In this document: one piece after another, positions 35,143 to 47,525 of the stretch
Position numbering within the stretch: the first letter of the stretch is position 1
Layout: each line of letters starts with the position of its first letter
Origin: Blastomyces gilchristii SLH14081
Lineage: Eukaryota; Ascomycota; Eurotiomycetes; Onygenales; Ajellomycetaceae
Direction: 5' to 3'
Assembly: GCF_000003855.2 (NCBI RefSeq)
Contig: NW_003101665.1
Location: 600,828-664,827, forward strand
DNA length: 64,000 bases
Made by a program: the position numbers and the translations under genes
Notes under the pieces: generated by a model
The model's database searches: none
What the model was told of the DNA's origin: nothing
Seen by the model: only the letters and a program-made list of their open reading frames with translations

Positions 35143-37333
35143 CTAGCTTGCTTGGAAGGCATTGAAGGCCTTGAATGTATACCCAATAAACGGAAGGCTC
35201 ATTTCAGCCTCCTGTTCCTCTGGCATGGCGCGAGCCTGGGCACGGAGTTGGGCCGAGTTGTCCTCTTGTGGGATCTCATCAATTGGGAAGTATGACACAT
35301 CGACATTCGAAGTAAGCTTGGGCTCGAAGGGCGCACGAATCTTGCGAAGCTGATCCCAGACCACCCCGCGGAAGAATGGATGGTTTTTGATTTGTGTAGC
35401 TCCGAACTGAGCACCGCCTTCTCGACCAATGCGGTGTTCAGGGTCGCATAGAAAGCTGGTCAAATATTTTTAGCTTGATCTTATCTGCCAAGCGGTGTTC
35501 GTACAGAATGGGTTTACCTTCTTATTAAATGTTCAGAATCATGCGAGAGTGTCAGTTCTTCCGGGAAGTAGAGACACTCGCGCCAGTTTACGATTTTCCG
35601 GTAAGTATCGGTGGGCTCTTCGGCACAAAATGGGGGCCATCCAACCAAGCATTCGAACATGATAGCACCGACAGACCACCAATCACACAAATATGTGTAT
35701 CCCTGACCATTGAAGATTTCGGGTGCAATATAGTCAGGGGTTCCGACAGTCGAATAGGCCATAGCCCTACGGGATTTTCTCCAGGTATTGATCTGGCCAC
35801 GATTGGACACAGTCAGGTTGATAGCGTCAGAGAAGAAGCCGGAATTCCGGTTCTTATCTTTGGATGCAGAAGTATTTTTAAGAAGCTGCTGGTAATATGA
35901 ATTGTCATGTTGTTTTTTCCCACCAGTGGACAGACCAAAATCGGTGAGCTTGATGTGTCCACCACGGTCTAGGAGGATATTGTCCGGTTTGATATCACTG
36001 TCAAACAATTGTTAGAATCATGTTTTTTAGACAGGAGAGACACCTATGGTCCTGAACAGCGAGAAATTTTATAGGAAAACTTACCGGTGAAGAAACCCGA
36101 GCTTGTGAACCGCCTCTATAGCCATCACTATTTCTGCCATATAGAATCTTGTAATATCCTCAGAAAAGATTTCATACTTAATAAGCATAGTCATCAAATC
36201 ACCGCCAGGCAAAAACTCCATAAGTAAATAAAGGTAAGCCTTGTCCTGGAAGGATGCGTGCAGCTTCACAAGCCATGGACTATCTTTTGAATCAGCGAGA
36301 ATATCGCGCTCAGCCCGTACGTGGGCAAGCTGATCCTTTCTAAACATCTCGGTTTTGACCAAGGATTTCAGGGCATATATCTTGCCATCAGTTTTTCGCT
36401 GTACCAGCTTGACCTCCCCAAAAGCACCCTTGCCAATGATTTTTAGAGTTTGGAAATTGGACGGCGTCTCTCTTGTCCGGATGAAGCGAAGAAAATTTGC
36501 CTCCTTTTTGGCGACAGTTTCCGCTTCTTGGCGTTTGCGGGCCTCCGTAAGACTTGGGTTCGTCAAGACCTTGTCGAGATTGACAGCTCTATACAGGCAA
36601 AAATATTCTGTTAGTTGCAAACAAATTGACCCTCTTATGTTGGGAGAATGGCCATTTCGAAAACCTATGAAACTCACCGAAGGTTACGGTCACGGGCACG
36701 TTCGATGTTCTCACGAAAGAAAACATTAACAAGTTCCTTCGCGGCTCTGCCACGTTTATGCACATTCTCCGAGTATTTCTCGACACATCTCACCAATTCT
36801 TCCTCTTCCCCAGTAGGTTTAGGGCTACGGGTTGGCATTGGTGGACCAGCATATCCTGAGGCTTGAGGCGATGGCTGAGCCCCAGCAGTCCGTGGACGTT
36901 GTCCTTGAGCCGGGTTGCGGCCAAACATTCCAGCCCTGGGAGGAGCGCCACCCAAATCCTGGTTCGAAAATTGCTGAATTAGACCATTTGTTGCATCATT
37001 TGCCTGATACCCAGGACCAGTTTGGTAGGCTGCATGTGGTGAAGGCACGGTTTGTTGACCGTACTGCTGCCCCTGGGGGTGACCCTGAGCATGCGGCTGC
37101 TGGGGGGCATACGGATTGTTCATGAAATAGCCTTGCCCGAAGGCCGTGTGAGGACTCTGGGAATCGACATAATCCTGGCCACCGGGGTACATCGGCTGAG
37201 GGAAGGTCGAAGGTGTGGTTGGATAAGCCCTGTTGTTTGCGGAGGCAGTGTACGGGCGATCATTGAAACCGAAATTCAAATGAAGTCGGTTGCTATTATT
37301 GTTGTTATTGCTGTTTCCGTTATTTGGCTCCAT
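35143..37333 (-). CDS. cot1: NDR-family AGC kinase, COT1/Cbk1/Orb6 orthologue
   Basis: Four exons: 36,678-37,333, 36,085-36,588, 35,518-35,997 and 35,143-35,455 (650 aa); all junctions are phase 2. The N-terminal 180 residues are Asn/Gln/Pro/Gly rich. The Mob-binding region ([20 protein letters not shown]) precedes the kinase domain: Gly loop GKGAFGEV (272-279), Lys293, catalytic Asp388 in HRDIKPDN (the splice falls between R and D), DFG at 406-408. The NDR-type insert in the activation segment is present, followed by [14 protein letters not shown] with the activation-loop Ser469. The hydrophobic motif FIGYTFK carries the phospho-Thr near residue 640. Role: polarised hyphal growth and septation in the MOR/RAM pathway. 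It is divergent from TIM54. Confidence 0.96.
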
Positions 37334-37971
37334 CTTGATAGAAGGCTCAAAGGGCCCAGAAAGTTATTTTGTAGAAGATGATCGAAAGAATGACTTGTTG
37401 TACTGCCAATGTGAAACCGAATGAGGGGCGGTAGGTAGGGTAGGGGGTTTTTGTTGGCAGGCGAACGAAAACCCAAGCTAGCACTCTTGATTGGACGCGA
37501 GCCAATTTGCCAGCAAGACCGCGTCTCAAGTCAATGGGGCCGTCCGTCTACAGGTGCAGCAACGAAAGACAACAAACAAATCCGGGGTATCGCACAGCTG
37601 AGAATTGACAAATAAGGGAGAGTAGCGAGGGAGGGAATGGAGTGGACAATGTTCGAGGTTAAAGCCCCGATTTGCCGCTACGGTTGATGCTTAGCGCGGT
37701 AAACAACCTACATTACGTCAGCACGGCCCGGAATTGTTGTCTTCCATTGGCCAAATAAGCGAAGTGACGCGTTTGATATTCAGTAGATGGATTAAAGTAT
37801 TTCCGGTGATGAGCGCCGAAGCTTTTTCCCGCATGGGAGTGAAGGAGGAGACTGCATATAACTAACACGGCGTTGACTTCGCGGGCAAACCCGCGATTTG
37901 TGCTATTTATATGTATATATATCTATGTACATCAGATAACTGCGCTGATTTTGGTACTTCTCAGGAGCATT
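37334..37971. promoter_or_regulatory. divergent promoter region (COT1 kinase / TIM54)
   Basis: 638 bp between the two start codons, GC-richer than most gaps here. It includes the 5' UTRs of both genes. No motif is called. Confidence 0.5.
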
Positions 37972-39531
37972 ATGGCGGAACCAACAACTTCAGCTCCATC
38001 TGGGGTATCGCAAAAAGCGGCCCCGAAACCTCCGCCTCCTCCAAAGCCCCAGAATCCGGCTCTCCGTATGCTCGGTGTGTAAACTTTTCTGGTTTTGTAT
38101 TTTCATACAGCACTAACATAGTTGAAAACAGGCCTACCAAATATCCGACTGAAGTTGCCTTCGAGGAATTGGCTCATATTCCTGTCTATCACTGGGTCAT
38201 TTACCACGGCCCTGGTCTACGACCGCAGACAGAAACGAAGAGCGCAAGAAAAGTGGTCCAATTTAGTAGCGCACATTGCTAAGGAACCACTGCGGGCCAA
38301 TGAAGCTCGAAGAAAACTTACAATATTCCTAGCTGCCCCGCCGGGCGATGGGCTGAGGAGCGCGCGAGAATACTTTAAGGAGTATATAAAACCCATTCTA
38401 GTTGCTGGGGCCTTGGACTATGAGGTACTGGAGGGTCGACGGGAAGGGGATATCCGAGCAGCTGTTGCGAACAGAATCAGGAAAACAAGGCGGCAAGCGG
38501 GCGAAGGGCAGCCAATTGAGGAGGACGAGGCAGACAATTTCCTTCAACAAATTCGACAGAATTTTGGTATTGAGGACGAACCTGTAATCAAGGGAGATGT
38601 GGTGATCGGTCGTCATACATGGAAGGAATATATCCGCGGTATTCACGAAGGGTGGTTAGGACCAATGGATGCACCCGCCCCTGAACCCGAAGCCTCTCCC
38701 AATCCAGAGCCATCGCCCATAAATGCTGCTTCTCCGCCAGCTAACAGAGAAGACGGCTCTCCCACGTGTTCAGAACAGCCACAGGAGAATAAAGAAGCAG
38801 AACCTACACCGGAAAAGACACCAGAAGAAAAGAAAAAGGAAGAGAAGAAACCGTCCGGCCCTACGCCCGCATATATCTTCCCTGCTGCCTACCCCTCTCA
38901 ACAACTCGCGCCGTCAATCCCGCAGGAAATCGACGCATCTCCCGTCGCATTCCCCCATATTCTAGGTTTCCTCAATACCCCTATTCGCATATACCGCTTC
39001 CTCACCCAACGATATCTCGCCGACGCCATAGGGCGGGACGTCGCTACTATCGTCCTCGCTGCATCAACCCGACCTTATGCGGAGAATAATGACAGCGTAG
39101 ACTATGAATTTGCAGCCTCCGCCACTGCGACTACTGACGACGCTTCTCCGTCCTCACCATCATTATCATCCTCCCATCAATTCCTCTCAAAACATTACGA
39201 ACAGCAAACTCTCCTCGAGAGCGAGGAGCAAGAATGGCCTAAATCTGTACGAAAGCAAAAGGAACATCCAGATATTAAAGAACGAGAATGGCTAGATGAT
39301 GTCGTCATGGATTCACGCATTGCATCACGGATGCGCAGATTTGATCTTCCCGCAGAGGATGAAGAGAGAGCACAGCGGATAGGTGAAGGGACAGAGTGGA
39401 TTCGCGGAGAGGAGATGCCTGTTCATATCCCGACTTGGAAACGGATCTGGAACACATATGGGTGGGGTGAGGAGGATGATGGACGGCCAAAAGTCATTAT
39501 TGGGAATTTGGATGGGGAAGATGGAGAGTAG
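37972..39531 (+). CDS. tim54: mitochondrial import inner-membrane translocase subunit Tim54
   Basis: Two exons, 37,972-38,074 and 38,132-39,531 (500 aa), 57-nt intron with CTAAC branch point. The N-terminus is Pro-rich (APKPPPPPKPQNP). The conserved start GLPNIRLKLPSRNWLIFLSI leads into one membrane segment (about 48-64) and a basic stretch (YDRRQKRRAQ). The intermembrane-space domain includes LTIFLAAPPGDGLRSAREYF and ALDYEVLEGRREGDIRAAV. A charged Glu/Lys/Pro linker and a C-terminal Tim54 block (YRFLTQRYLADAIGRDVATI) follow. Role: part of the TIM22 carrier translocase. It is the last intact gene before the repeat-filled half. Confidence 0.94.
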
Positions 39532-39817
39532 TGATAGGAGGACTTGAGTGGTTTCGAGAGAGGGTTCGATGAACGTATGCTATACGTTTGTATCTAGTTC
39601 TATCTATCTGCATGTATAGGCCCATATTTTAGATATCCCGTGTACAATAGAGTGTGTAATTATTTACTTGTTATGTGTTTCATACATGGATAATGTGAAA
39701 GGTGTAAAGCTTGCTTGATTCAAAGGTTGCTAGCTAGTGAGAAGTTATATAGTGAAAGGATTAATAAGCCAGAACATCATATGTGACCTGACACCCTCAC
39801 TCATCAGACTCCAGAGT
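39532..39817. other. 3' flank of TIM54 and last unique sequence before the AT-rich island
   Basis: About 290 bp of ordinary composition holding the TIM54 transcript end. Repeats start at about 39,826. Nothing else is seen. Confidence 0.5.
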
Positions 39818-39825
39818 AACTATAC

Positions 39826-40330
39826 ATTATTATTATTATTATTATTCTTCAATTATAGATGTATGCAGTCATAGACTATAATATCTACCTGAGAACTAAA
39901 AGTTCTCAGAGTTTTTCTAATATCTATAGAGTTAACTATTATACATTTATCAATTTCAGATATATAAAATCAGAAAATTCCAGCTCAGAATATAAAAACT
40001 TTTTACAAATTACAGTATTTTAACATCTTCTGATACTTTGAAATCATTTGAAAATATCATGACAAAGGAAAAGAGAATAAAGTCTTAAAGATAGACATAT
40101 TAAATAAGTAGATAGAAAAGAATAGAAAAGAAAGAGTAAAGTAAAGAGAGATTATAATAAAACAAATTATTAAAAGATAGTATATAGCTGTTTTAAACTA
40201 TATCTGATTAATTTTCTTCTCTTCATATTTAGATATTTTCTTATAACTGCTTGAGTTTCTGATAGAAAGTCTATTAAGTATTTAATTTCTGTCTCAGTTA
40301 AGAATAAGAATCTTATATTTAATTAATTTA
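39826..40330 (-). mobile_element. 5'-truncated copy (S3) of the tRNA-headed retroposon
   Basis: Read on the minus strand, this is the 3' half of the retroposon seen complete at 46,985-48,761. It ends in an (AAT)n tail preceded by ATAATTGAAG. The match to 47,526-48,010 is close and stops at about 40,330. Short flanking repeats AACTATAC (39,818-39,825) and AATTATAC (40,331-40,338) differ by one C/T and may be its TSD. It contains the uninterrupted site into which the inverted-repeat element at 47,020 was inserted in the other copy. Confidence 0.7.
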
Positions 40331-40403
40331 AATTATACTTCTCTTTCAATCTGACTCTGAGACTATTATATAATACACAGTATTATGATTTGAAAGAATG
40401 TAC

Positions 40404-40910
40404 TAGACTGACCGCCGGGACCATGCATTTCACATTTGATTTCATTTGGTCTGATCTCATACATTTCTTGACATGAATCCCGCTGGAACTGGCTATTAAA
40501 AAAACATGCAAAGTGACTATATATCAGATTTTAAAATGAAATCATGACTTGAAAAAAATGAGAAAGTGATCTCATTTGATCTCATTTAGTCTCATTCTTG
40601 ACATAAAGTTACTATTTTTAGACATTTTTAAGGTTTTTTTTAGACTATTTTTAATTTTTTAAAAAGTAACACTTTTTGATAACACTTAAATAAGATTTAA
40701 AGTCATTTAAAGCAATAAAAATAATTTAAATTGAGAAATGAAAATCATAATCTCATTTGAAAAATGTAACAAGAGTAGACAGTAAGTCTCACTGAGACAG
40801 TATGAGACTACTATCTAATATTAAAACTGTGTAATGAGATCAGTTGAATTGATAATGAGACTATCAAAAAATCTGATCCTGGTCTCAGACACGGTTACAC
40901 GGTCAGTCTA
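40404..40910 (+). mobile_element. TIR1: 507-b inverted-repeat element, copy 1
   Basis: Ends are TAGACTGACCG and CGGTCAGTCTA, flanked by a perfect 8-bp TSD GAATGTAC (40,396-40,403 and 40,911-40,918). No coding capacity. The interior has AT-rich inverted words (GTTACT..AGTAAC). It lies in the 5' LTR-like region of element A. The 8-bp TSD suggests hAT-type transposition. Confidence 0.9.
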
Positions 40911-41285
40911 GAATGTACAACTGTCAGATAATAACGCAGTCACTTCTGAACTTGCTTACAAATGTAAAGAGATCATAGCAGCTATCAATTAATTTAGTGT
41001 ACAGTATATAAGAAGTCAGTGTACATCTGTAATTATACACTGACTTAAGAAACCTTTGAATCACATCTGATAGCATGTCTAAAAACTGATAAGAAGTACA
41101 GACTTCTTCAGAGTATAATAATTTCATCTATAAAGCAATTCATAGTTATCATGTCAGTATAATTCTAAAAATACCTCAAAAGATAGTGTATAAAGAGTAG
41201 TGAGTGAAAGAGTATCTGATTAATACTGCTTTACTTATTGAGAGAAAACTTCACACTCAGACAAATATTATATATGATATACAAA
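40911..41285 (+). other. remainder of the A-family LTR and leader between two TIR copies
   Basis: About 375 bp. Positions 40,919-41,085 match the reverse complement of about 57,245-57,425, supporting an LTR identity. The rest is leader sequence of element A up to TIR2. No open frame of note (40,924-41,127 minus is chance). Confidence 0.55.
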
Positions 41286-41791
41286 TAGACTGATTACTAA
41301 GATTATGAATTTCATGTTTAATCTCATTTAATCTGATCTCATACATTTGTTGATGTGAATTCTGCTGAGACTAGTTATTAAAAAAACATGCAAAGTGACT
41401 ATATATAAGATTTTAAAATAGAATCATGACTTGAAAAAAATAAGAAAGTAATCTCATTTAATCTCATTTAGTCTCATTCTTGATATAAAGTTACTATTTT
41501 TAGATATTTTAAGGTTTTTTTTAGACTATTTTTAATTTTTTAAAAAGTAACACTTTTTGATAACACTTAAATGAGATTTAAAGTCATTTAAAGTAATAAA
41601 AATAATTTAAATTGAGAAGTGAAAATCATGATTTTATTTGAAAAATGTGATAAGACTAGACAGTAAGTCTCACTGAGACAGTATGAAACTACTATTTAAT
41701 GTTAAAACTGTGTAATGAGATCAGTTGAATTAATAATAAGACTATCAAAAAATCTGATTCTAGTTTCAAACACAGTCACACAGTCAGTCTA
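41286..41791 (+). mobile_element. TIR2: 506-b inverted-repeat element, copy 2
   Basis: Same family as TIR1 but more decayed: the left end reads TAGACTGATTACTAAGATT where TIR1 has TAGACTGACCGCCGGGACC. TSD TATACAAA (41,278-41,285) versus TATATAAA (41,792-41,799), one C/T difference. Confidence 0.87.
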
Positions 41792-41920
41792 TATATAAAT
41801 AGATGAGATATGAGAAAGAGAATAAGAGCAGTGAATCAGATTTAAAGAAGTTCACTCTTTATCTAAAAGAAGAATAAAAAAAAGAGTGATTATTATCAGA
41901 GTTGTATAATAATAACAGAT

Positions 41921-41968
41921 AGTGATATAATAATATAGTGATATAATAATATAGTAATATAATAATAG
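41921..41968. repeat. 16-bp tandem repeat, three units
   Basis: Three copies of a 16-bp unit (AGTGATATAATAATAT) lie just before the gag-like start of element A. Confidence 0.85.
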
Positions 41969-41989
41969 ATATTATACAATTAACAAGAA

Positions 41990-43480
41990 ATGACTGAAAT
42001 GAATATCTTCTTTAATTAATATAAATAACAACACTCTTCTCTGCTATCTGAATCAGAAGATATGCAGAATCTCTCAGAGAGTTTACTTAAAGTAGTAAGA
42101 AAAGCAGCTGAAATCAATGAACTGAAATTGAAGCTTTATACATATACAAGAATTCTAAACAAGATCGAAGTATTGCATACATAGTGACAGACTGAGATAG
42201 AAGTTAAATAACAATTGACATTCACTGCAGATTAAGCATTCATGATAAAGAGCTTTACTAATATAATTATCATTTTTAATAAGAATAGAGAAAACCAGGT
42301 CTTAGATCTGTAGCAGAAGATTGAATATTTACATAGATAGATAATTACACTGAATATGAAAGTCTTATCATAATTGTTCATAATCTCTTCAGAAGTGTAC
42401 ACATCATCTGAGACTGCTACACATGATAAGAATTCAAGTATGAAATATATCAAGCTAAAAGATCTGCTGAAGTTCTTAAGCTTTAATAATAACTGAAAAA
42501 ATGATACTGTAATCAGCTGACTAAGTCAGATGCAATCATATTATCAGATTGAATATGAACTCACAGACAGATAGTTAATGAAATTTCAACAACTCTTAAG
42601 ATCTGCTGTATTTCTATATAAAAAAGTGAAATTATTATAAATAACTGATGAAAAGATAAATCTTACAGATCTGAAATAATATTCATTTTCATAAATATAA
42701 AATAAGTTTTTCAAATAAATCTTACACAACTTTGAGAAAGTGAATATATAGAATAAGTGTTATAAATACTTCACTGAGTGTAGATAAGTGAATAATTTTA
42801 TATCATACTTTATATACTTCAGTTTATACTATCTTGTATTGAATGAAGAGCTTTCAATATCTTTCTATTTACAGATCTTTATTCATGATCTTATATCTGA
42901 GTTGAGAGTGAAATGAAAATACTTAATCTCACAGTCAGACACAGTGAAGAAAGTATATAATATTCTTATTATACAGAAATAAATAAGTCAACTATGATAG
43001 AAAATACTGTAATTAAGTATATCTCAGTAGAGAATAAGTAATCAGACTTCTATGATACAAGTTACATACTCAGATATAATGAATCTAGATCTGAATATCA
43101 TTGCTAAAGTATTAAATTCTCTAAAAAAGAAATTCTCTGAGTGAAAATCTTGATATTACAAGCATCAAGCTTGTCTCAACTGCAGATGTCAGAATCATAA
43201 TACAAAGAATTACACATAGTATACACAGTTAAGAGAAGTAAGAGAGTTAAAAAACTAGCAGAATCAGTGAGCTCAGAGACACTCACTAATATTCTATGAA
43301 AAGTCTTTAAAGTGAAAGAGATGTCTGTATTAGATAACTCTCTGAATTCTATAAATATTAAGAGAAAGCAGGCTTCTGAATAAGATGCAGATGAGAATGA
43401 AGTAGACACTTATCTCAATATCTTAAGACCTGAAATGTTAATGTATAAAGAGCACTTGAATAAGAATTGAGAGATAACTG
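41990..43480 (+). pseudogene. element A gag-like region with zinc knuckle
   Basis: A degraded frame begins at an ATG at 41,990. The recognisable piece is at 43,172-43,213: CLNCRCQNHNTKNY, a C-x2-C-x4-H-x4-C zinc knuckle whose last Cys (TGC) is now TAC. The shadow frames on the minus strand (42,232-42,453, 43,176-43,409) are not genes. Confidence 0.65.
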
Positions 43481-43530
43481 TAAAAGTATTAATAGATATA
43501 GAAGCTTCTACATAATATATTAATAATTAT
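43480..43530 (+). pseudogene. element A aspartic protease remnant
   Basis: The words VLIDIEAST (Asp codon at 43,495) correspond to the LIDSGAS-type active site of Gypsy proteases; the Gly is changed to Glu and a stop follows. Confidence 0.55.
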
Positions 43531-44029
43531 ATAATTTAAAGACTGAAAGAGGTTTACTGAGTGAAGAATCCCTGATATATAAGATTGTCTGATAGCTAAT
43601 ATTTGATATCATCTGTAAGAGTAAGAGTTTTCTTACACTTCAGAAAATGATCTTGCTATATTTGAGTGTGAGAGCTGCAGAATGTGAAATATAATCTTAT
43701 TCTTAAACTTAATTAATTTCAAAGGTTCAATTCACAGATTCAATGATGTACATATCATATGTGATTAACTGATAAGAAGAAAATGATTCATACAATTCTA
43801 TTAACTGATATAAGAAGAACATTTCATATCTCTGATATAGAAGAGTTAAATCTGCTTACATATTAATAAGCAAAGAGAATGATTTATAAGACCTCATCTG
43901 AAAGTATTCTGTATATTATATGAGATCTGAAAGTGAAGAAAATCAAGATAAAGAATATATAAGAGAAGAAGTATATGAAGAAGCTTCTGAAGAAGTATGA
44001 AAAGATCTTTTAAACAAATCTTTTATCAG

Positions 44030-44387
44030 AATTACTACTGAAATAAGAATTTGTATATGAGATTAACATGAGAGATATGAAATCAGTCAATCAGAATGTG
44101 TACTCTCTGTCACAAACACATCTCAAAGAACAGAAGTATCAGATCACAGACCTTCTAAAATATAGTCTTATATAATTCTTATTAAGTATGTAAGACTTTT
44201 CAGTTCTATTTATGAAAAAGATAAGTGAAGAGTGATAAATATGTATTAATTATCAAGCACTTAATAAGCTTATAATCAAGAATGAATATTCACTGTTATA
44301 GATTTAATAACAGTTGAATATAATTGAAAACACCTGATATCTATCAAAAATCAATCTTCTCTCAGAATACTGACAGATCTGTGTAGA
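44030..44387 (+). pseudogene. element A reverse transcriptase, first fragment
   Basis: CINYQALNKLIIKNEYSLL at about 44,235-44,290 matches the Gypsy RT block that normally reads C-(V/I)-D-Y-R-A-L-N. Just after it, YLSKINLLSEY corresponds to the YFSKIDLRSGY block, with the catalytic Asp now Asn. Several stops lie at former Arg/Trp/Gln codons. The frame is cut at 44,387 by the insertion of element B. Confidence 0.8.
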
Positions 44388-44645
44388 TATAAGAAATCCT
44401 GCTTCTTGCGAATTCTTTACCTCTATTTCTATCTCTCATGTAATCAATAGAGTTAGCAGCTCTTGACTACACACAACTATATAGACTGAAGTTCGCGAAT
44501 ACTATTCATAACTCAGCTTGAATACTATTATATATTTAATTTCTACATTTTATCTTTCTACTGTGAATACTTCTAGTAGTTAACAGTACATATCATATCA
44601 AGCTGTAAATATCTAAATAATTGTCTATAAGTACTTATTCTTACA
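44388..44645 (+). repeat. element B 5' LTR
   Basis: 258 bp; same length as the 3' LTR. Differences from the 3' LTR are mostly C/T or G/A. Starts TATAAGAAATC (decayed from TGTAAGAAATC) and ends TTCTTACA. Confidence 0.9.
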
Positions 44646-46500
44646 TTTCAAGCTCAGTCAGTCAGCAATCATCTGTTATAACTGAAAGAACTAAAAACTT
44701 ATATACTTTAATCTCTGCAAACTCTACTGCAGACACTCAGAAGCAGTTATCTGAATTATAAATAATCTCTATAAAAGAAGTCTCAGAGAACTTATTAATT
44801 ACTTACAGAATATTATTCTCTGTATCTGTGACAGAGAAATTCTCTGAACTCATAAATAAATCAATCTCAGTAAAGAATATTCTTGAGCATCTCTTACAGA
44901 ATCAAGCTATTTTTCTATAAGAAATACTTACTGTCTGTAAACATTCTCAAACTAAGTCTCTAGACATGATTTTCAAAGACACTTATAAACTGAAAAGAAA
45001 CTTTCTTAAGTTATGATTACTTAAGATCACTTATCAAATCACAATCTATAAAAGCTTTTATAAGTTTGTATTTGAAATTGACTTACAAGTTCAGCTGTGT
45101 AATATAAAAGATAAAGAAGTTATTATCTATGTAATAACAGATCTCTACTACACTAAAGTCAAGAACTGACTGAATTATTTAGAGAATAATTATAAGAGAT
45201 CTCACTGATCTGTTCTCAAGATCTATCTAGAGAATAAGTTAAAAGACTTTATAAGTCAGACAGAGAATATCTGAACTGTAATTATTAATATTAGAAAAAG
45301 AGATAAGAAATCTGATGAAAACTACTTATAGTATTTTATAAAATTATGATGTGAATTAAGATCTGTGAAAACAGAGTTCTGAAATAAGACCTAAATAATA
45401 ATATTTATAAAGAGACTGAATAAAGATATGCAGAATAAGCTCATTAAGTAAAAATCTAAGCTCTTAACTCTGAAGAAACTGATAACTTTTATTTATTACT
45501 TACAGATCACTGTGAGAGTTACAGATCTGCAGAGAGTGAATTATCAATCAGTCTTATAAGAGTTAGAATAACAGAGAATAGATTTATCAGAAAAAGATAA
45601 TAAGATATAGAGAGATTCATATCTAACTACTAAGTAGAGAGAAAGAGCTTTATAAGCTCTTATAAACAGAGTGTATAATAGAGAGATTAAGAAAAAGAGA
45701 CTCTACTTTATCTGATCTAAATCAGAATATCTTCACATAAACTATTCAGATAAATTAAAATAGAAATTTGAGAAGTTATGAACAGAGTCAGTAACAATCT
45801 TCTTAAGAGTCTTGAAGTTGATATCTGAATCTGTTACTTCTCTAATGAAAATACTTACTTATAAGAAGAGACTGTGCTGCAGTACTACTGCTCTACAAGT
45901 ATAAGAAGTATTAATAAACTCAGAATCTCAGATTACTATAGTGTTTCTAAAGCTCACAGAGTGAATAAGCTGAATAATGAAAACTGAGAATCTGCTCTTA
46001 TAATAAACAGAGTATAAGAACTCAGATCTGAGAACTGAGAAACTTACAAGAGTCATTTTTAAATTGTAAGATCTCTCTAAAATCTGAAGAAGATTTACAG
46101 AAACTGTGATTATTACAGATATTATAGATAATATATACTTGAAACTTATATAACTTTAAAGATATAATTCACATATAGCTGTCTGCAAGTCAGATTTATA
46201 CTTTCAATCAGTGTTAACAGATTTACTTACAGAGATAGAATCAGTTAATACTATAGAGTTAATTAGAGAAGATAAGCTCATCTATATAATAACTTTATAA
46301 ATATTTGAGAATCTCATAATCATAAAAACTGAGCTTCAGATATCAGAGAAATATCAAGATCTTGCAGAAATATTCAACTCAGTAAAAACAGCTAAGCTTT
46401 CTTCTTATTATAAGAAGAATCTGATAATAGATTTGATGAAAAAGTAGAAACTCTTCTAAGAACTAGTTTATAAGCTCTCTTATTATGAGACAGAGATCTT
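44646..46500 (+). pseudogene. element B gag/protease region
   Basis: About 1.85 kb of AT-rich sequence between the 5' LTR and the RT. By position it should hold gag and protease. The frames are too broken for me to identify motifs. Confidence 0.45.
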
Positions 46501-46970
46501 ACAGATTTATATAAAGAAAAATCTGAAGAATAACTTTATCTGATCTTCATAGATCTTCACAGAAGCCTCTGTGATATTTATAAAAAAGAAGAATAAAGAT
46601 CTCAGATTATATATAGACTACTGTAATCTGAACTTCAAGATAATAAAGAGTCACTATTCTCTATCTCTGATTGAGAATGTAATTAACTGTCTCACAGAAG
46701 CTGTTATATTCATATAACTGAATATAATTAATATATATACACAGCTGTAAATACAGTCTAAGAATGAATAAAAGACTGTCTTTAGAACTGTATTAAGATT
46801 GTTTAAATATCTAGTAATATCTTTTGATCTGATTAATATCTCTGTAATATTTCAGTCTTTTATTAATAAAACACTTTGTGCATATCTGAATATCTTCATA
46901 ATAATATATCTAAATAATGTGATGATGTACTTTATAAAGAAGAAAGAACACACTGAGCATGTACAAAGTG
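46500..46970 (+). pseudogene. element B reverse transcriptase, first fragment
   Basis: The palm region is readable: LRLYIDYCNLNFKIIKSHYS, then FRTVLRLFKYLVISFDLINI, FQSFINKTLCAYLNIF and IYLNNVMMYF (46,903-46,921 encodes the YxDD position, now YLNN). The frame then runs HTEHVQSVLKTL into the insertion of retroposon S2 at 46,985. Confidence 0.85.
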
Positions 46971-47019
46971 TGTTAAAGACCTTATTATTATTATTATTCT
47001 TCAATTATAGATGTATGCA

Positions 47020-47525
47020 TAGACTGACCGTGTGACCGTGTCTGAGACCAGAATCAGAATTTTTGATAGTTTCATTATCAATTCAACGGATTCTATTACA
47101 CGGTTCTAACATTAGATAGTAGTCTCATACTGTCTCAGTGAGACTTACTGTCTACTCTTATCACATTTTTCAAATGAGATCATGATTTCCACTTCTCAAT
47201 TTAAATTATTTTTATTACTTTAAATGGCTTTAAATCTCATTTAAGTGTTATCAAAAAGCGTTACTTTTTAAAAAATTAAAAATAGTCTAAAAAAAACCTT
47301 AAAATGTCTAAAAATAGTAACTTTATGTCAAGAATGAGATTAAATAAGATCAAATGAGATCACTTTCTCATTTTTTTCAAGTCATGATTCCATTTTGAGA
47401 TCTGATATATAGTTACTTTGCATGTTTATTTAATGATTAGTCCCAGCGGGATTCACGCTAAGAAATGTATAGAATCAGACCAAATGAAATCAAACATGAA
47501 ATTCATGGTCCCGGCGGCCAGTCTA
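47020..47525 (-). mobile_element. TIR3: 506-b inverted-repeat element, copy 3
   Basis: Opposite orientation to TIR1. TSD TGTATGCA (47,012-47,019) and TATATGCA (47,526-47,533). Nested inside S2. The empty site is visible at 39,862-39,880 in the truncated copy S3. Confidence 0.92.
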
